Origin: JAGLQA01 sp023135565 | GTDB taxonomy: Bacteria; Acidobacteriota; Aminicenantia; UBA2199 | Direction of reading: 5' to 3' | Assembly: GCA_030639305.1 (NCBI GenBank) | Contig: DAOWCY010000073.1 | Location: 1 to 30,336, forward strand | Length of the DNA: 30,336 nt | Shown here: one piece after another, positions 7,597-15,468 of the stretch | Numbering within the stretch: position 1 is the stretch's first letter | How the letters are laid out: every line of letters starts with the position of its first letter | Made by a program: the position numbers and the translations under genes | Notes under the pieces: generated by a model | Told to the model about the DNA's origin: nothing | Databases searched by the model: none | The model's input: the letters and a program-made list of their open reading frames with translations, nothing else

Positions 7597-7831
7597 GCCT
7601 CCGGCGGCCCCTGCCGGGGGCTAAACTTTTAAAAAAGTTTAATCAAAACTTTTAATTATTTAGAATCAAAGGCGCTCACACGCTGCTTCTTGCGGCGCAG
7701 CCGCTTATAGGCTCCCCACGCAGTGGGGCTTTTGAAAAAGTTTAATCAAAATTTTTAATTATTTAGAATCAAAGGCGCTCACACGCTGCTTCTTGCTGCG
7801 AAGCAGCTAAACGCCCCCCCACGCGAGTGGG
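7597..7831. repeat. Dispersed modular repeat, site 4 (end module plus two units)
   Basis: The end module (gcctccggcggcccctgccg) is followed by two tandem units starting at 7626 and 7729, a period of 103 bp. Each carries the cttttnaaaaagttt / aatcaaaa AT palindrome, tttagaatcaaaggcgctc, a GC hairpin, and a final cccacgc...gtggg hairpin. It lies in the divergent gap between the DUF2007 gene and the decarboxylase operon, in the orientation opposite to site 1. Confidence 0.9.
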
Positions 7832-7840
7832 CGTATTGTC

Positions 7841-7864
7841 AAGAGTTTTTGGGGAAAAACTCTT
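7841..7864. other. Strong 10-bp hairpin after repeat site 4
   Basis: A perfect 10-bp stem, aagagttttt / aaaaactctt, with a GGGG loop directly follows the site 4 repeat. It has no T-run that would make it a clear terminator on either strand. It could be a further module of the repeat or a transcription barrier. Confidence 0.5.
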
Positions 7865-7999
7865 AAAACCCTTTATCTTAAACATTCTTGATTAAACTAC
7901 TTGCCCTCCCCCTACTGCCGGTTTTATTCCGGCAAACAATTATGCTGCCAAAACGCCATTTTTTTGATTTTGAGACAATATTTATAGTCCTCCATGAAC

Positions 8000-8041
8000 T
8001 TTGAACGATTTGTTGTATATTTTGAACTATTTGTTATAGAT
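8000..8041. promoter_or_regulatory. Tandem 21-bp direct repeats upstream of the decarboxylase operon
   Basis: Two adjacent copies at 8000-8020 and 8021-8041 share tttgaac.atttgtt.ta.at and differ at three positions. The 21-bp period is two helical turns, so a protein could bind both on one face of the DNA. The right copy reaches into the -35 region of the predicted promoter, which has a good -10 but no good -35, as expected for a regulated promoter. Confidence 0.5.
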
Positions 8042-8059
8042 TTTTCTTTTTTTTGTCTT

Positions 8060-8133
8060 TATAATACAACTGCACCGAAGAGAAAGTAAACATCGAAGGT
8101 TTCATGTTTACTAAACTGCCGGTTGTCGGTGCA
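8060..8133 (+). promoter_or_regulatory. -10 box and structured 5' leader of the decarboxylase operon
   Basis: A perfect TATAAT occupies 8060-8065, placing the transcript start near 8072. The RNA would begin with a nested structure. The outer stem is tgcaccga (8071-8078) with tcggtgca (8126-8133). The inner stem is agtaaacat (8085-8093) with atgtttact (8104-8112), extended by gaa/ttc across one bulged base. A run of A and a strong AAGGAGG follow directly, leading to the ATG at 8158. ccggtt (8119-8124) could alternatively pair with aaccgg (8168-8173) inside the small ORF. This looks like a cis-acting RNA; I do not recognise a known riboswitch class. Confidence 0.5.
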
Positions 8134-8157
8134 AAAAAAATTTATAAGGAGGCAATA

Positions 8158-8256
8158 ATGGTTTTTAAACCGGTAAGCGGCCTGCCGCTTATTGTGTGTG
8201 GTTTGATGTTTGGTCGGAACGATAAACCCAAAGCGTTTATCGAGGTAGGTTTTTGA
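8158..8256 (+). CDS. 32-residue leader ORF or small protein
   Basis: ATG at 8158 with AAGGAGG five bases upstream opens a frame of 32 codons (MVFKPVSGLPLIVCGLMFG, then RNDKPKAFIEVGF). This is the best ribosome binding site in the locus. A 7-bp hairpin (taagcgg-cctg-ccgctta) lies inside codons 6-11. The gap to the decarboxylase start is 53 bases and contains an AT inverted repeat (aaagttttccc...aaaacttttgac). I recognise no family. It could be a regulatory leader peptide whose translation controls the operon, or a small protein with a short hydrophobic core. Its strong translation signal and position argue against chance. Confidence 0.45.
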   Translation: MVFKPVSGLPLIVCGLMFGRNDKPKAFIEVGF

Positions 8257-8309
8257 AAGTTTTCCCTTAAAAACTTTTGACAATACTTAACAAAAATAAA
8301 GGAGTAAAC

Positions 8310-9773
8310 ATGAAAAAAATAATAATTGTTTTGGTTTGTGTGTCGTTTTTAACCCTGGGGCTGTTTGCGGAGACGACAGCGGATAATGGGAATATCGTAG
8401 AAGCATTAAAAAAGATTGTAAAAAAAAATAACAAGCTGAAAAAGGCGCTTAATGAATCCCTCGAAAAAGCCAAATATCGAATCGAAGGAGGCAAAGAATG
8501 TGAAAACAAAAAAGGAGAATTGGATTTGTCCACGCTGCCTAATTATATCGATGGGAAAGTACCTGGAAAACTTGGCGAGTATTACGAATATGTGGAAAAA
8601 ACAGTAAAATGGACCCCTCAAATCGACCCTCAAAACCCGGATAAAAGAGAAGATTATAACGCCATATGCCTTTTCTATTTCCTGGTTACCCAGCACCCGG
8701 ATTTAAAACCTTGTGACACAAAAGATTGTGAAACGTACCCGGAGTTTGAACAGTGGTTAAAAGCGTTTGCGAATCAGTGGGGCCAATACCTCGATACTTG
8801 TGGATCGATAAATAACGATATTATTGAAGATTTTAAAAAAGCGCCCAATTACAATGTCGAGGATTATATCCCGGAACCGAGCGGTTGGAAGACTTTCAAT
8901 CAATTCTTTGCCAGGAATATTCGACCCGGTAGAAGGCCGGTAGACTCCCCGTCCGACGACAGCGTTATTGTTTCCCCGGCAGACAGCGTTTGCCAGGGGC
9001 AGTGGAAAATAGATAAATACTTAAATATAGTTCAGGAGGAAGATAAGAAAAAAGAGAGATATTTAAATACAGTTTTGAAAGGCGAAGGGAAAAAAATTAA
9101 ACCCCGGTTTAAGGGCACATGCCTGGAAGTCCCTGCGGTCGAATCCAGTCCTATCGTGAAATGGGTTTTAAAATCCCCTAAGGCAAAAAACCGGCGGCAG
9201 GTTAAAACGGCAGAAAACCGGCTGCAGGTTAAAGCTAATAAGTATAACATAAGACAGCTCCTCGATAACAGTAAATATGCCGATAAGTTTAAAAATGGCC
9301 TTTTCATGCACAGCTTCTTAAATACCTACGATTATCATAGGTTTCATGCCCCGGTAGGGGGATATGTTCGCGAAGCCAGGACGGTTACCGATAGTAATAC
9401 CATGAAAACAAAAGTCGTCTTGTATGTCGATATAATAAATGGGAAATTTGAAGCGGCAGATCCCACAGGCTACCAGTTTCAACAGGCACGGGGCATTCTT
9501 ATCATAGAATCGCCGTTAGTCGGTTTGGTGGCTGTTTTGCCCATCGGCATGGCCCAGGTCTCCTCTGTTACCGTCTTTGCTGAAAAAGGGATGAAGATAG
9601 CTAAAGGCGATCAGTTCGGTTATTTTACCTTCGGGGGATCGGACATGGTCATATTGTTTCAAAAAGGAGTCAATATCACCGCCATTAAAAACAGTAAATA
9701 TCTTGTGGGAAGACCGATAGCTGAATCCGACAAAGTCATTCGATTAGAAGGGCGTAAGTACTTGAAAAAATAG
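8310..9773 (+). CDS. Secreted phosphatidylserine-decarboxylase-like protein (PsiD-type architecture)
   Basis: This is a 487-residue protein whose signal peptide lies at residues 1-20 (MKKIIIVLVCVSFLTLGLFA). Residues about 75-190 resemble the PSDC domain that precedes the catalytic domain in tryptophan-decarboxylase-like (PsiD) proteins. The PSD domain follows: GWKTFNQFFARNIRPGRRPVD (192-212), SPADS (Asp225), FLNTYDYHRFHAPVGG (His343 and His346) and FGGSDMVILF (441-450). Asp225, His346 and Ser444 correspond to the autocleavage triad, and Ser444 would become the pyruvoyl group. The motif is GGSD where GST/GGST is common. Residues about 231-330 are an insertion with two short tandem duplications. 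AAAGGAG precedes the ATG. It heads an operon with an S9 peptidase 18 bp downstream. Substrate could be phosphatidylserine, an aromatic amino acid or a peptide; sequence does not decide. Confidence 0.85.
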   Translation: MKKIIIVLVCVSFLTLGLFAETTADNGNIVEALKKIVKKNNKLKKALNESLEKAKYRIEGGKECENKKGELDLSTLPNYIDGKVPGKLGEYYEYVEKTVKWTPQIDPQNPDKREDYNAICLFYFLVTQHPDLKPCDTKDCETYPEFEQWLKAFANQWGQYLDTCGSINNDIIEDFKKAPNYNVEDYIPEPSGWKTFNQFFARNIRPGRRPVDSPSDDSVIVSPADSVCQGQWKIDKYLNIVQEEDKKKERYLNTVLKGEGKKIKPRFKGTCLEVPAVESSPIVKWVLKSPKAKNRRQVKTAENRLQVKANKYNIRQLLDNSKYADKFKNGLFMHSFLNTYDYHRFHAPVGGYVREARTVTDSNTMKTKVVLYVDIINGKFEAADPTGYQFQQARGILIIESPLVGLVAVLPIGMAQVSSVTVFAEKGMKIAKGDQFGYFTFGGSDMVILFQKGVNITAIKNSKYLVGRPIAESDKVIRLEGRKYLKK

Positions 9774-9791
9774 TACAAAAAGGAGAATAAC

Positions 9792-12059
9792 ATGGTTAAT
9801 ACAAAAACAAAAAAAACGTTCCCGGGAAAAAAAGAGCCGAAAGCCTGCGGTTCATGGTCGTCCTCGATAACCGCCGACATGATAGCCGGAGGGGCAGTTT
9901 CTTTTAAAGATTTGGTGGTGGAAGGAGATAATATTTTCTGGGTGGAAAGCCGCCCGGATGAGCAGGGGCGCTATGTAGTGATGCGATATTCAGCCGGTGA
10001 AGATAAAAAAGAAGAAAAGATCAAAAATATAACCCCCAACGGTTTTAGCGCCCGTTCTATTATTTATAGTTATGGAGGAGGCGCCCTGGCCGTTTCAGGG
10101 GATACGGTATATTTTTCGAACTATAACCCGGCAACTTATCCCAAAACCGCCGACCAACGCATATTCAAACAATCCGGAGGGAAAATGCCGGAACCTATCA
10201 CACCGGAAGTATTCATGAGCTATGGGAACGGCATAATCGATGAAAATAGAAAGCGGATGATCTGTGTAAAGGAAGATCATTCGGTGTCCGACGAAAACGG
10301 CTTCCCTGTGGTATCCATAGTGGCTATCGACCTGGAAGGCGAAGAACCGGAAAAAGTGCTCGTACCAGGTAGAGGACCCGGTAATGATTTCGACAGCGGT
10401 ACCGGCTATGATTTTTACTCTTCTCCATGCCTGAGCCCTGATGGAAAGAAACTGGCATATTTAGCATGGAATTTTCCGCGCATGCCCTGGGATAGTAATG
10501 AACTCTGGATTGCCGATATAAAGGATGGCCTACCGGAAAATCACCAGAAGATTGCGGGTAATACATCTGAGCTGTTTACTGAGGAATCTATACAACAAAA
10601 AATTGTCGAGAGAAAATGTGAGCCGCTCGATGATGATTGGTTCGATCAACCCCAGTCCCTATATCAGCCGCAGTGGTCTCCTTGTGAAAAATATCTCTAT
10701 TTCGTATCCGACGTAGATAACTGGTGGCATATATACAGGTATGATATTAATAAAAAAGAGAAAAAAGTGGAGAAGGTTACCTGCAATGCGCCTGAAAATT
10801 CAGAATTCGGCCTACCTCAATGGTACATGAGCATGCCTACATATGATTTTTTGCCGGATAATAAAATAGTTGCTGCCTATAATAAGGAAGGCGAATGGCA
10901 CCTGGCAATTTTCGACCCGGACAAACCGGGAAAATTTGTATCTGAGGATATAGAACTAACCGGTATCAAAGGCTTCAAAGCTGTGGCCACGGAGATAAGC
11001 CATGTCAGGGTAACGGCCTCGGGCCAGGTTATTTTTATTGCAGGTTGTTATAACCATCCCACCTCGGTTGTCTCCCTTGATCCCAAAACATGGAATTGTA
11101 AAGTTCTTCATATGAGCATGAAGGCGAAAGATTTTGATGACATCAGGAAATATTTAGCTACACCGGTTCCTATCGACTACCATACCGGCACTTACATGAA
11201 AGATCATTCCTTTGCCTTTTACTATTACCCTAAAAACCCCAAATATAAAGCTTCTGATGATGGAGAGAAACCACCTTTACTGCTCCTGGCTCATGGTGGT
11301 CCCACCGCAGCGGCAGGAACCAATTTAAATTTGGAAATACAGTACTTTACCAGCCGCGGAATCGCTGTTGCAGACGTAAATTACCGGGGCAGTAACGGCT
11401 ATGGCCGTGAATACCGTTTATCGCTCTACTATAATTGGGGCGTTTACGACAGGGATGATTGTGTGAATTGCGCTAAATATCTTGCCACAGAAGAAGCAGC
11501 AGAGAAAATAGCAGCAAAAAGAGAAGTCGAAAAAGAAAAAATAAAACCCATCGATATCGAGAGAGTGTTAACACGCGGCGGCAGTGCGGGCGGCTATCTT
11601 ACATTAGTGCTGGCAACTTTCACGGATATTTGTAAAGCAGGGGCCAGTTATTATGGCGTCTCGGATTTAATCACCCTTACAGAAGGCACCCACAAATTCG
11701 AGGCCCATTACCTGGATGAAGTAACCGGCCCTTACCCGGAAGAGAGAAAGAAATATATGATGCGTTCACCTATATACGGGCTGGAGCTCCTGGATACGCC
11801 TTTAATCTTCTTCCAGGGCGAGGAAGACAAAGTTGTTCCACCCGAACAATCCCGAAAAATGTTCGAAGCAGTAAAGGAAAAGGGAGTGCCCACTGCCTAC
11901 AAACCATACGCGAACGAGCAGCATGGGTTCAGGATCGCAAAAAACAAAAAAGATTCCCTGGAGCAAGAGTTTTACTTTTATTCCCGGATCCTGGATTTTG
12001 AACCTGCCGATAAACCGGAAGAACCGGTCAAAATATATAATTGGCCGCCGAACAAATAG
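9792..12059 (+). CDS. S9-family prolyl-oligopeptidase-like serine peptidase
   Basis: This is a 755-residue protein with an N-terminal beta-propeller region (about 40-455, with WD40-like repeats such as SPDGKKLAYLAW and SPCEKYLYFVSD) and a C-terminal alpha/beta hydrolase domain (about 465-740). Catalytic residues are Ser598 (RGGSAGGYL), Asp679 (GEEDKVVP) and His711 (EQHGF). LLLAHGGPT (497-505) supplies the oxyanion region and DVNYRGSNGYGREYR is typical of S9C enzymes. No signal peptide is seen, so it should be cytoplasmic, unlike its upstream partner. A lysine/glutamate-rich insertion (about 568-588) sits just before the nucleophile. Its ribosome site (AAAAAGGAGAATAAC) and 18-bp spacing place it in one operon with the decarboxylase. 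Confidence 0.93.
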   Translation: MVNTKTKKTFPGKKEPKACGSWSSSITADMIAGGAVSFKDLVVEGDNIFWVESRPDEQGRYVVMRYSAGEDKKEEKIKNITPNGFSARSIIYSYGGGALAVSGDTVYFSNYNPATYPKTADQRIFKQSGGKMPEPITPEVFMSYGNGIIDENRKRMICVKEDHSVSDENGFPVVSIVAIDLEGEEPEKVLVPGRGPGNDFDSGTGYDFYSSPCLSPDGKKLAYLAWNFPRMPWDSNELWIADIKDGLPENHQKIAGNTSELFTEESIQQKIVERKCEPLDDDWFDQPQSLYQPQWSPCEKYLYFVSDVDNWWHIYRYDINKKEKKVEKVTCNAPENSEFGLPQWYMSMPTYDFLPDNKIVAAYNKEGEWHLAIFDPDKPGKFVSEDIELTGIKGFKAVATEISHVRVTASGQVIFIAGCYNHPTSVVSLDPKTWNCKVLHMSMKAKDFDDIRKYLATPVPIDYHTGTYMKDHSFAFYYYPKNPKYKASDDGEKPPLLLLAHGGPTAAAGTNLNLEIQYFTSRGIAVADVNYRGSNGYGREYRLSLYYNWGVYDRDDCVNCAKYLATEEAAEKIAAKREVEKEKIKPIDIERVLTRGGSAGGYLTLVLATFTDICKAGASYYGVSDLITLTEGTHKFEAHYLDEVTGPYPEERKKYMMRSPIYGLELLDTPLIFFQGEEDKVVPPEQSRKMFEAVKEKGVPTAYKPYANEQHGFRIAKNKKDSLEQEFYFYSRILDFEPADKPEEPVKIYNWPPNK

Positions 12060-12080
12060 AAGTAAAAAAAGGAGAAAAAC

Positions 12081-12200
12081 ATGAGTTTTTTAGTTACAAC
12101 CAAAACAAACAATTGTGGCATCGGCAGTAAAATCAAGATAGGAATGTTGATTTTCTTTTTGCTGACGGCAGGCATTTCGCCTATGGCGGCTCAACAGTGA
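12081..12200 (+). CDS. 39-residue signal-peptide-like ORF, third gene of the operon
   Basis: ATG at 12081 follows AAAAAAAGGAGAAAAAC, the same start context as the two genes before it, 21 bases after the S9 stop. The product is a basic start, then KIKIGMLIFFLL, TAGISPMAAQ and a stop, so it reads like an N-terminal signal sequence with little mature protein. Its second half overlaps, in another frame, a decarboxylase C-terminal fragment. It may be the broken front of a former longer gene that now stops early, or a genuine small secreted peptide. Confidence 0.4.
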   Translation: MSFLVTTKTNNCGIGSKIKIGMLIFFLLTAGISPMAAQQ

Positions 12201-12364
12201 TCCTTTTGTTCCAGCCGGGTGTGTTTTTCGGTGTAAAAACGGAGCAGGGTAGACAAATCGGGGTGATTAACCAGGCTCCCGAACATTGTAAACTCCACAA
12301 GGTAACCCGGCCTAAATTGCGGGATTATTATCATTATAAGAAAAAGAAATCAAAGAAAAAATAG
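12131..12364 (+). pseudogene. Remnant of a second PSD-like decarboxylase (alpha-chain part)
   Basis: The frame open from 12131 has no proper start, but reads RHFAYGGSTVILLFQPGVFF at 12170-12229, followed by GVKTEQGRQIGV and a lysine-rich end. This is the pyruvoyl-forming region of phosphatidylserine decarboxylases with the canonical GGST. It aligns with YFTFGGSDMVILFQKGV of the intact gene upstream. The frame is shifted by -1 relative to the overlapping 39-residue ORF. A GTG at 12197 overlaps that ORF's stop, but has no ribosome site. It looks like the tail of a decayed duplicate decarboxylase joined to a new 5' end. A programmed frameshift is possible but unsupported. Confidence 0.55.
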
Positions 12365-12379
12365 GACCCCCGAGGGTCC
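12364..12379 (+). terminator. Possible weak terminator after the decarboxylase/peptidase operon
   Basis: GGACCC-CCGA-GGGTCC forms a perfect 6-bp stem directly at the stop of the remnant, followed by ggtcttgaatttta, a poor T-tract. It lies before the convergent argS end. Confidence 0.35.
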
Positions 12380-12475
12380 GGTCTTGAATTTTAGCGTTTG
12401 TAATAAATGTTAAAGTTAGAGGTAGGGATAGGCTGGGATGCTTTTCGGCTTTCCAGCCCACTATGAAATTACTTT

Positions 12476-12537
12476 TTGCCTTCGGCGACCCTGCCGGGGG
12501 CCAAACCTTCAAAAAAGTTTGATCAAAACTTTTACTT
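12476..12537. repeat. Dispersed repeat, site 5 (end module only)
   Basis: The segment carries ccttcggcgaccctgccggg and the AT palindrome aagtttgatcaaaactttt but no 100-bp unit. The flank 12540-12583 resembles 4285-4320, and tcatgattgactgtcc at 12568-12583 recurs as an exact reverse complement at 24838-24853. Confidence 0.75.
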
Positions 12538-12612
12538 AATTTCATTCGTCTCCGGGTGTGGCTCGCATCATGATTGACTGTCCTTTTTTTATCTATAAAT
12601 ATGGAATAGGCG

Positions 12613-14520
12613 CTACATTTTCTCCGGGATGGGGATGCCCATTATAGATAAAAGCTTCTCCAGTTTTTGCTTTACTAACAAAATCAAATTTATCCTGATG
12701 TGCTTGATCTCCCGGTTCTCCTCCACCACAATAGGAAATAAATGATAGTAATGATTGGTTTTCTGGCATAAAGTGTAAGTATAATTAGCCGCTACCGAGA
12801 CTTCGTGCTTCTCCACGGCCAGCTCCACCTGCACTTCCAAAAGCGAAAGGCTTAACAAAATTTCGTAAAGAATGCCGTACTCTTTTTCTTCTAACAGGCT
12901 GAGGTCTAATCTCCGGGCATCGAAAACGGCGTCTTTATCTTCCAATTTGCGCAAAATACTGTTTATCCTGACCAGCGTATACTGCAAATAAGGCCCGGTG
13001 TCTCCTTCAAAAGCCAGGGCGTCTTTAAAATCGAAAGCAATCACCGAACTGGAACTGAACTTAATCATAAAATAACGCAGCGCACCCACGGCAATATCTT
13101 TGGCAATCCGCCGGGCCCTCTCTTCTGCGATATCCGGGTCTCTTAATTTTACTTCCTGGAGAGATTTAACGACCAACTTTTCTATCAAATCATCGGCTTT
13201 CACGGCGATACCTTTACGTCCCGACACATCCACGTGGGGTTTTTTACTGTCTTCTGCACTGATTTCAAAACCCATTTCTTCTACGCAGCGGGGCGTCAGG
13301 GCCACCATCTCATAAGAAAAATGGATAGCTTCCCGTTCACTTTCTTCGGGACTGAGAGGTTCGATGACTTCCTGGGAAATAATATTTTGCAGGTAAGACT
13401 GCCTGACGCCGATGACATTGTAAACGGTGCGACCGCCGCCGAAATTAAATTCCTTGTCCTCGCCTTCGGAACCGGTAATGAATATCTCTTTGCCCGTATC
13501 CGCATAGGTGTGAAATGTAGAATAAAAGAAATCTTTATCGAAAAGACCCGCTTTCCACATGGAATAGGCAATGTCTTTGCCGATATAGGTGACCGTATTA
13601 TTCGAGCGGACGATGATTTTTTCGATATTTTCTTTTTTGTATTTGATTACCTGGCAGCCTTCTTTTTCCGGGTCTTTAGAAGGATACATGATATTGATTC
13701 TTTCCATAATTTCGGCAGCATCTTTGAAAAAATCGAGATGGATGATATCGCTTTCCCTGACCAGTAGGTCGTACCTGATGCCTAAAATATCCATGACCCG
13801 GATGTGATCTTTTAATACTTCCTGGGCAATATAGTCGCTGATTTCATATTCCGGGTCTATTTTGTCTTCGATTTTTTGATGTACTAAGTTTCTTTCTGCT
13901 TTGAATTCATCGTTCCCGGCTAACTGTTTACTAACATCCGCATAAAGATGCCAGAGGTAGGAAGCCAGCCCTTTGATTTTTTTGATCTCTTCCAGGTTAT
14001 AGTGCATCATGCCCCACACCACATCGGCTACCTGGATACCGGTGTCGTCCAAATAGTTCTGCACTTCTACTTCGTAGTTGAGATAACGCAGCATTTTAGC
14101 CAGGGTGTCGCCCAGGCAGGCATTACGTAAATGACCGATATGAGCCGCTTTATTAGGATTAATGCTGGTATGTTCCACGATCATTTTGTGATTTTTATTT
14201 TTTATCTGCCTGTCCCTGTTTTCCACTAAGTACTTAAAAAGAAAACCCTTCTTAAAATAAAAGTTGATAAAACCGCCGCCGGCCAGTTTGATTTCCGAAA
14301 ACATATCCAATCTGTCTTTAATTTTCTCGATTATCTTATTCCCGATAAGGAAAGGTTTCTCTTTTTGTTTTTTGGCGATAATAAAAGGGATGGTGGTGGA
14401 GAGACAGCCGAATTTCCTGTCCGGGGGAATGGAAAACGCGATGTCTCCGGGTTTGATATCGTACTCATCTTTTATGGCATCGTAGAGCTTCTCTCTCAGG
14501 TCTTGCTGTAGGTATTTCAT
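12613..14520 (-). CDS. argS: Arginyl-tRNA synthetase
   Basis: This class I synthetase charges tRNA-Arg. The 635-residue length is slightly above the usual 550-600. Residues 1-90 form the N-terminal additional domain. The HIGH motif is at 127-130 (NKAAHIGHLRN). The KMSKS-equivalent region is VSGRKGIAV (432-440), the common degenerate arginyl form. The C-terminal anticodon-binding domain includes GDTGPYLQYTLVRINSI and ends GIPIPEKM, typical of the family. Its ATG overlaps the stop of the upstream histidine phosphatase gene by four bases (ATGA), so the two are translationally coupled. It is the only aminoacyl-tRNA synthetase in the window. Confidence 0.97.
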   Translation of the reverse strand: MKYLQQDLREKLYDAIKDEYDIKPGDIAFSIPPDRKFGCLSTTIPFIIAKKQKEKPFLIGNKIIEKIKDRLDMFSEIKLAGGGFINFYFKKGFLFKYLVENRDRQIKNKNHKMIVEHTSINPNKAAHIGHLRNACLGDTLAKMLRYLNYEVEVQNYLDDTGIQVADVVWGMMHYNLEEIKKIKGLASYLWHLYADVSKQLAGNDEFKAERNLVHQKIEDKIDPEYEISDYIAQEVLKDHIRVMDILGIRYDLLVRESDIIHLDFFKDAAEIMERINIMYPSKDPEKEGCQVIKYKKENIEKIIVRSNNTVTYIGKDIAYSMWKAGLFDKDFFYSTFHTYADTGKEIFITGSEGEDKEFNFGGGRTVYNVIGVRQSYLQNIISQEVIEPLSPEESEREAIHFSYEMVALTPRCVEEMGFEISAEDSKKPHVDVSGRKGIAVKADDLIEKLVVKSLQEVKLRDPDIAEERARRIAKDIAVGALRYFMIKFSSSSVIAFDFKDALAFEGDTGPYLQYTLVRINSILRKLEDKDAVFDARRLDLSLLEEKEYGILYEILLSLSLLEVQVELAVEKHEVSVAANYTYTLCQKTNHYYHLFPIVVEENREIKHIRINLILLVKQKLEKLLSIMGIPIPEKM

Positions 14521-15146
14521 CTTATATTCTCCAGGTGTTTGTTGTTATTCCAGGATTCCACTACGGTGAACATATGCCGGCCGCTCTCATAAACCAGGAA
14601 CTTCGAATAAGCGCCGTTCTTCATCCTGAACATACGGGCCGGTTCGGGCTTAATATTTAACAGGGCGGCCAGGATTCCGCGATTCACCGCGGCATGGGCG
14701 GCGATCAGGATGTGGCTAAAAGGGGAAGCCAGTATCTCTTGCACCCCGGGTTTCACTCGCTCGAAAACCTGGCAAAGACTTTCGCCGCCGGGGATTTCTA
14801 CGGTAGGGTCTTGCAGCCAAGCTAAAAAAATTTCGTTATTGTTGGCGATCATATCGAAATAATTCAGACCTTCCCACTGGCCTACCTCTATTTCGGAGAA
14901 GCAGGGGATTTCTTTAAATGGTTTCTTATGGTGTTTATTTACTATTTCCGCGGTTTGTAGGGCTCTTTTTAGGGGCGAGTGGAAGAAAACGTCGAATTTT
15001 TCGTTTTGTAGTTCTTGAGCCAGGAGTTCAGCTTCTTTTTTGCCGCTTTCGCTTATAGGTAAATCTATGCTGCCCTGCAAAAGATCATCATCGTTGTATG
15101 CAGTTTTGCCGTGGCGTACTAAGAATATCGTTTTTATTAAGTTCAT
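14517..15146 (-). CDS. Histidine phosphatase (phosphoglycerate-mutase-like) family protein
   Basis: The 209-residue protein has the LVRHGKTAYN motif (Arg11, His12, Gly13), where His12 would be the phosphorylated residue. Arg61 (SPLKRALQTA), the acidic pair Glu85/Glu88 (EIEVGQWEG) and His151 (LIAAHAAVNR) complete the pocket. The length and cofactor-independent look fit GpmB/CobC-type phosphatases rather than a glycolytic mutase, and the substrate is unknown. It is first in an operon with argS, with a four-base overlap. No cobalamin genes are near, so a CobC role is not supported. Confidence 0.88.
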   Translation of the reverse strand: MNLIKTIFLVRHGKTAYNDDDLLQGSIDLPISESGKKEAELLAQELQNEKFDVFFHSPLKRALQTAEIVNKHHKKPFKEIPCFSEIEVGQWEGLNYFDMIANNNEIFLAWLQDPTVEIPGGESLCQVFERVKPGVQEILASPFSHILIAAHAAVNRGILAALLNIKPEPARMFRMKNGAYSKFLVYESGRHMFTVVESWNNNKHLENIR

Positions 15147-15236
15147 CGTATAAGAGAGATTATATTACAGCAATCCTTTACGGTCAAGTGTTTTGCTTAT
15201 GACTATTCAGTTTTAGTGAAAATCTAAAACAAGCTT

Positions 15237-15464
15237 GCCTCCGGCGGCCCTGCCGGGGGCCAAACTTTTGAAAAAGTTTGATCAAAACTTTTGTTTAAAA
15301 AAACGAGAAGCGCTCACCCGCTGCCCTGCCGCGAAGCGGCTTATAGGCTCCCCACGCAGTGGGGCTTTTGAAAAAGTTTGATCAAAACTTTTGTTTAAAA
15401 AAGCGAGAAGCGCTCACCCGCTGCCCTGCCGCGAAGCGGCTTATCGCTCCCCCACGCAGTGGGG
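15237..15464. repeat. Dispersed modular repeat, site 6 (end module plus two 100-bp units)
   Basis: The end module at 15237-15264 is followed by two nearly identical units, 15265-15364 and 15365-15464, with a period of exactly 100 bp. Each runs from cttttgaaaaagtttgatc through gagaagcgctcacccgctg and gccgcgaagcggc to ccccacgcagtgggg. The element stops four bases before the stop codon of the split hydrolase gene. It accounts for most of the gap 15147-15468. Confidence 0.92.
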
Positions 15465-15468
15465 TCTA

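Noticed and set aside
8059..8283. Minus-strand 74-codon frame across the decarboxylase leader
   Set aside because: TTG start without a ribosome site; the sequence is explained by the stems of the plus-strand leader and the 32-codon ORF.
12131..12200. Programmed -1 frameshift joining the signal-like ORF to the PSD-like frame
   Set aside because: The ttttcttttt stretch has no proper X-XXY-YYZ heptamer in the right phase and no clear downstream structure; gene decay is simpler.
12613..14520. Several open frames antisense to argS, up to 177 codons
   Set aside because: argS is unmistakable on the minus strand with both class I signatures; the antisense frames are composition by-products.
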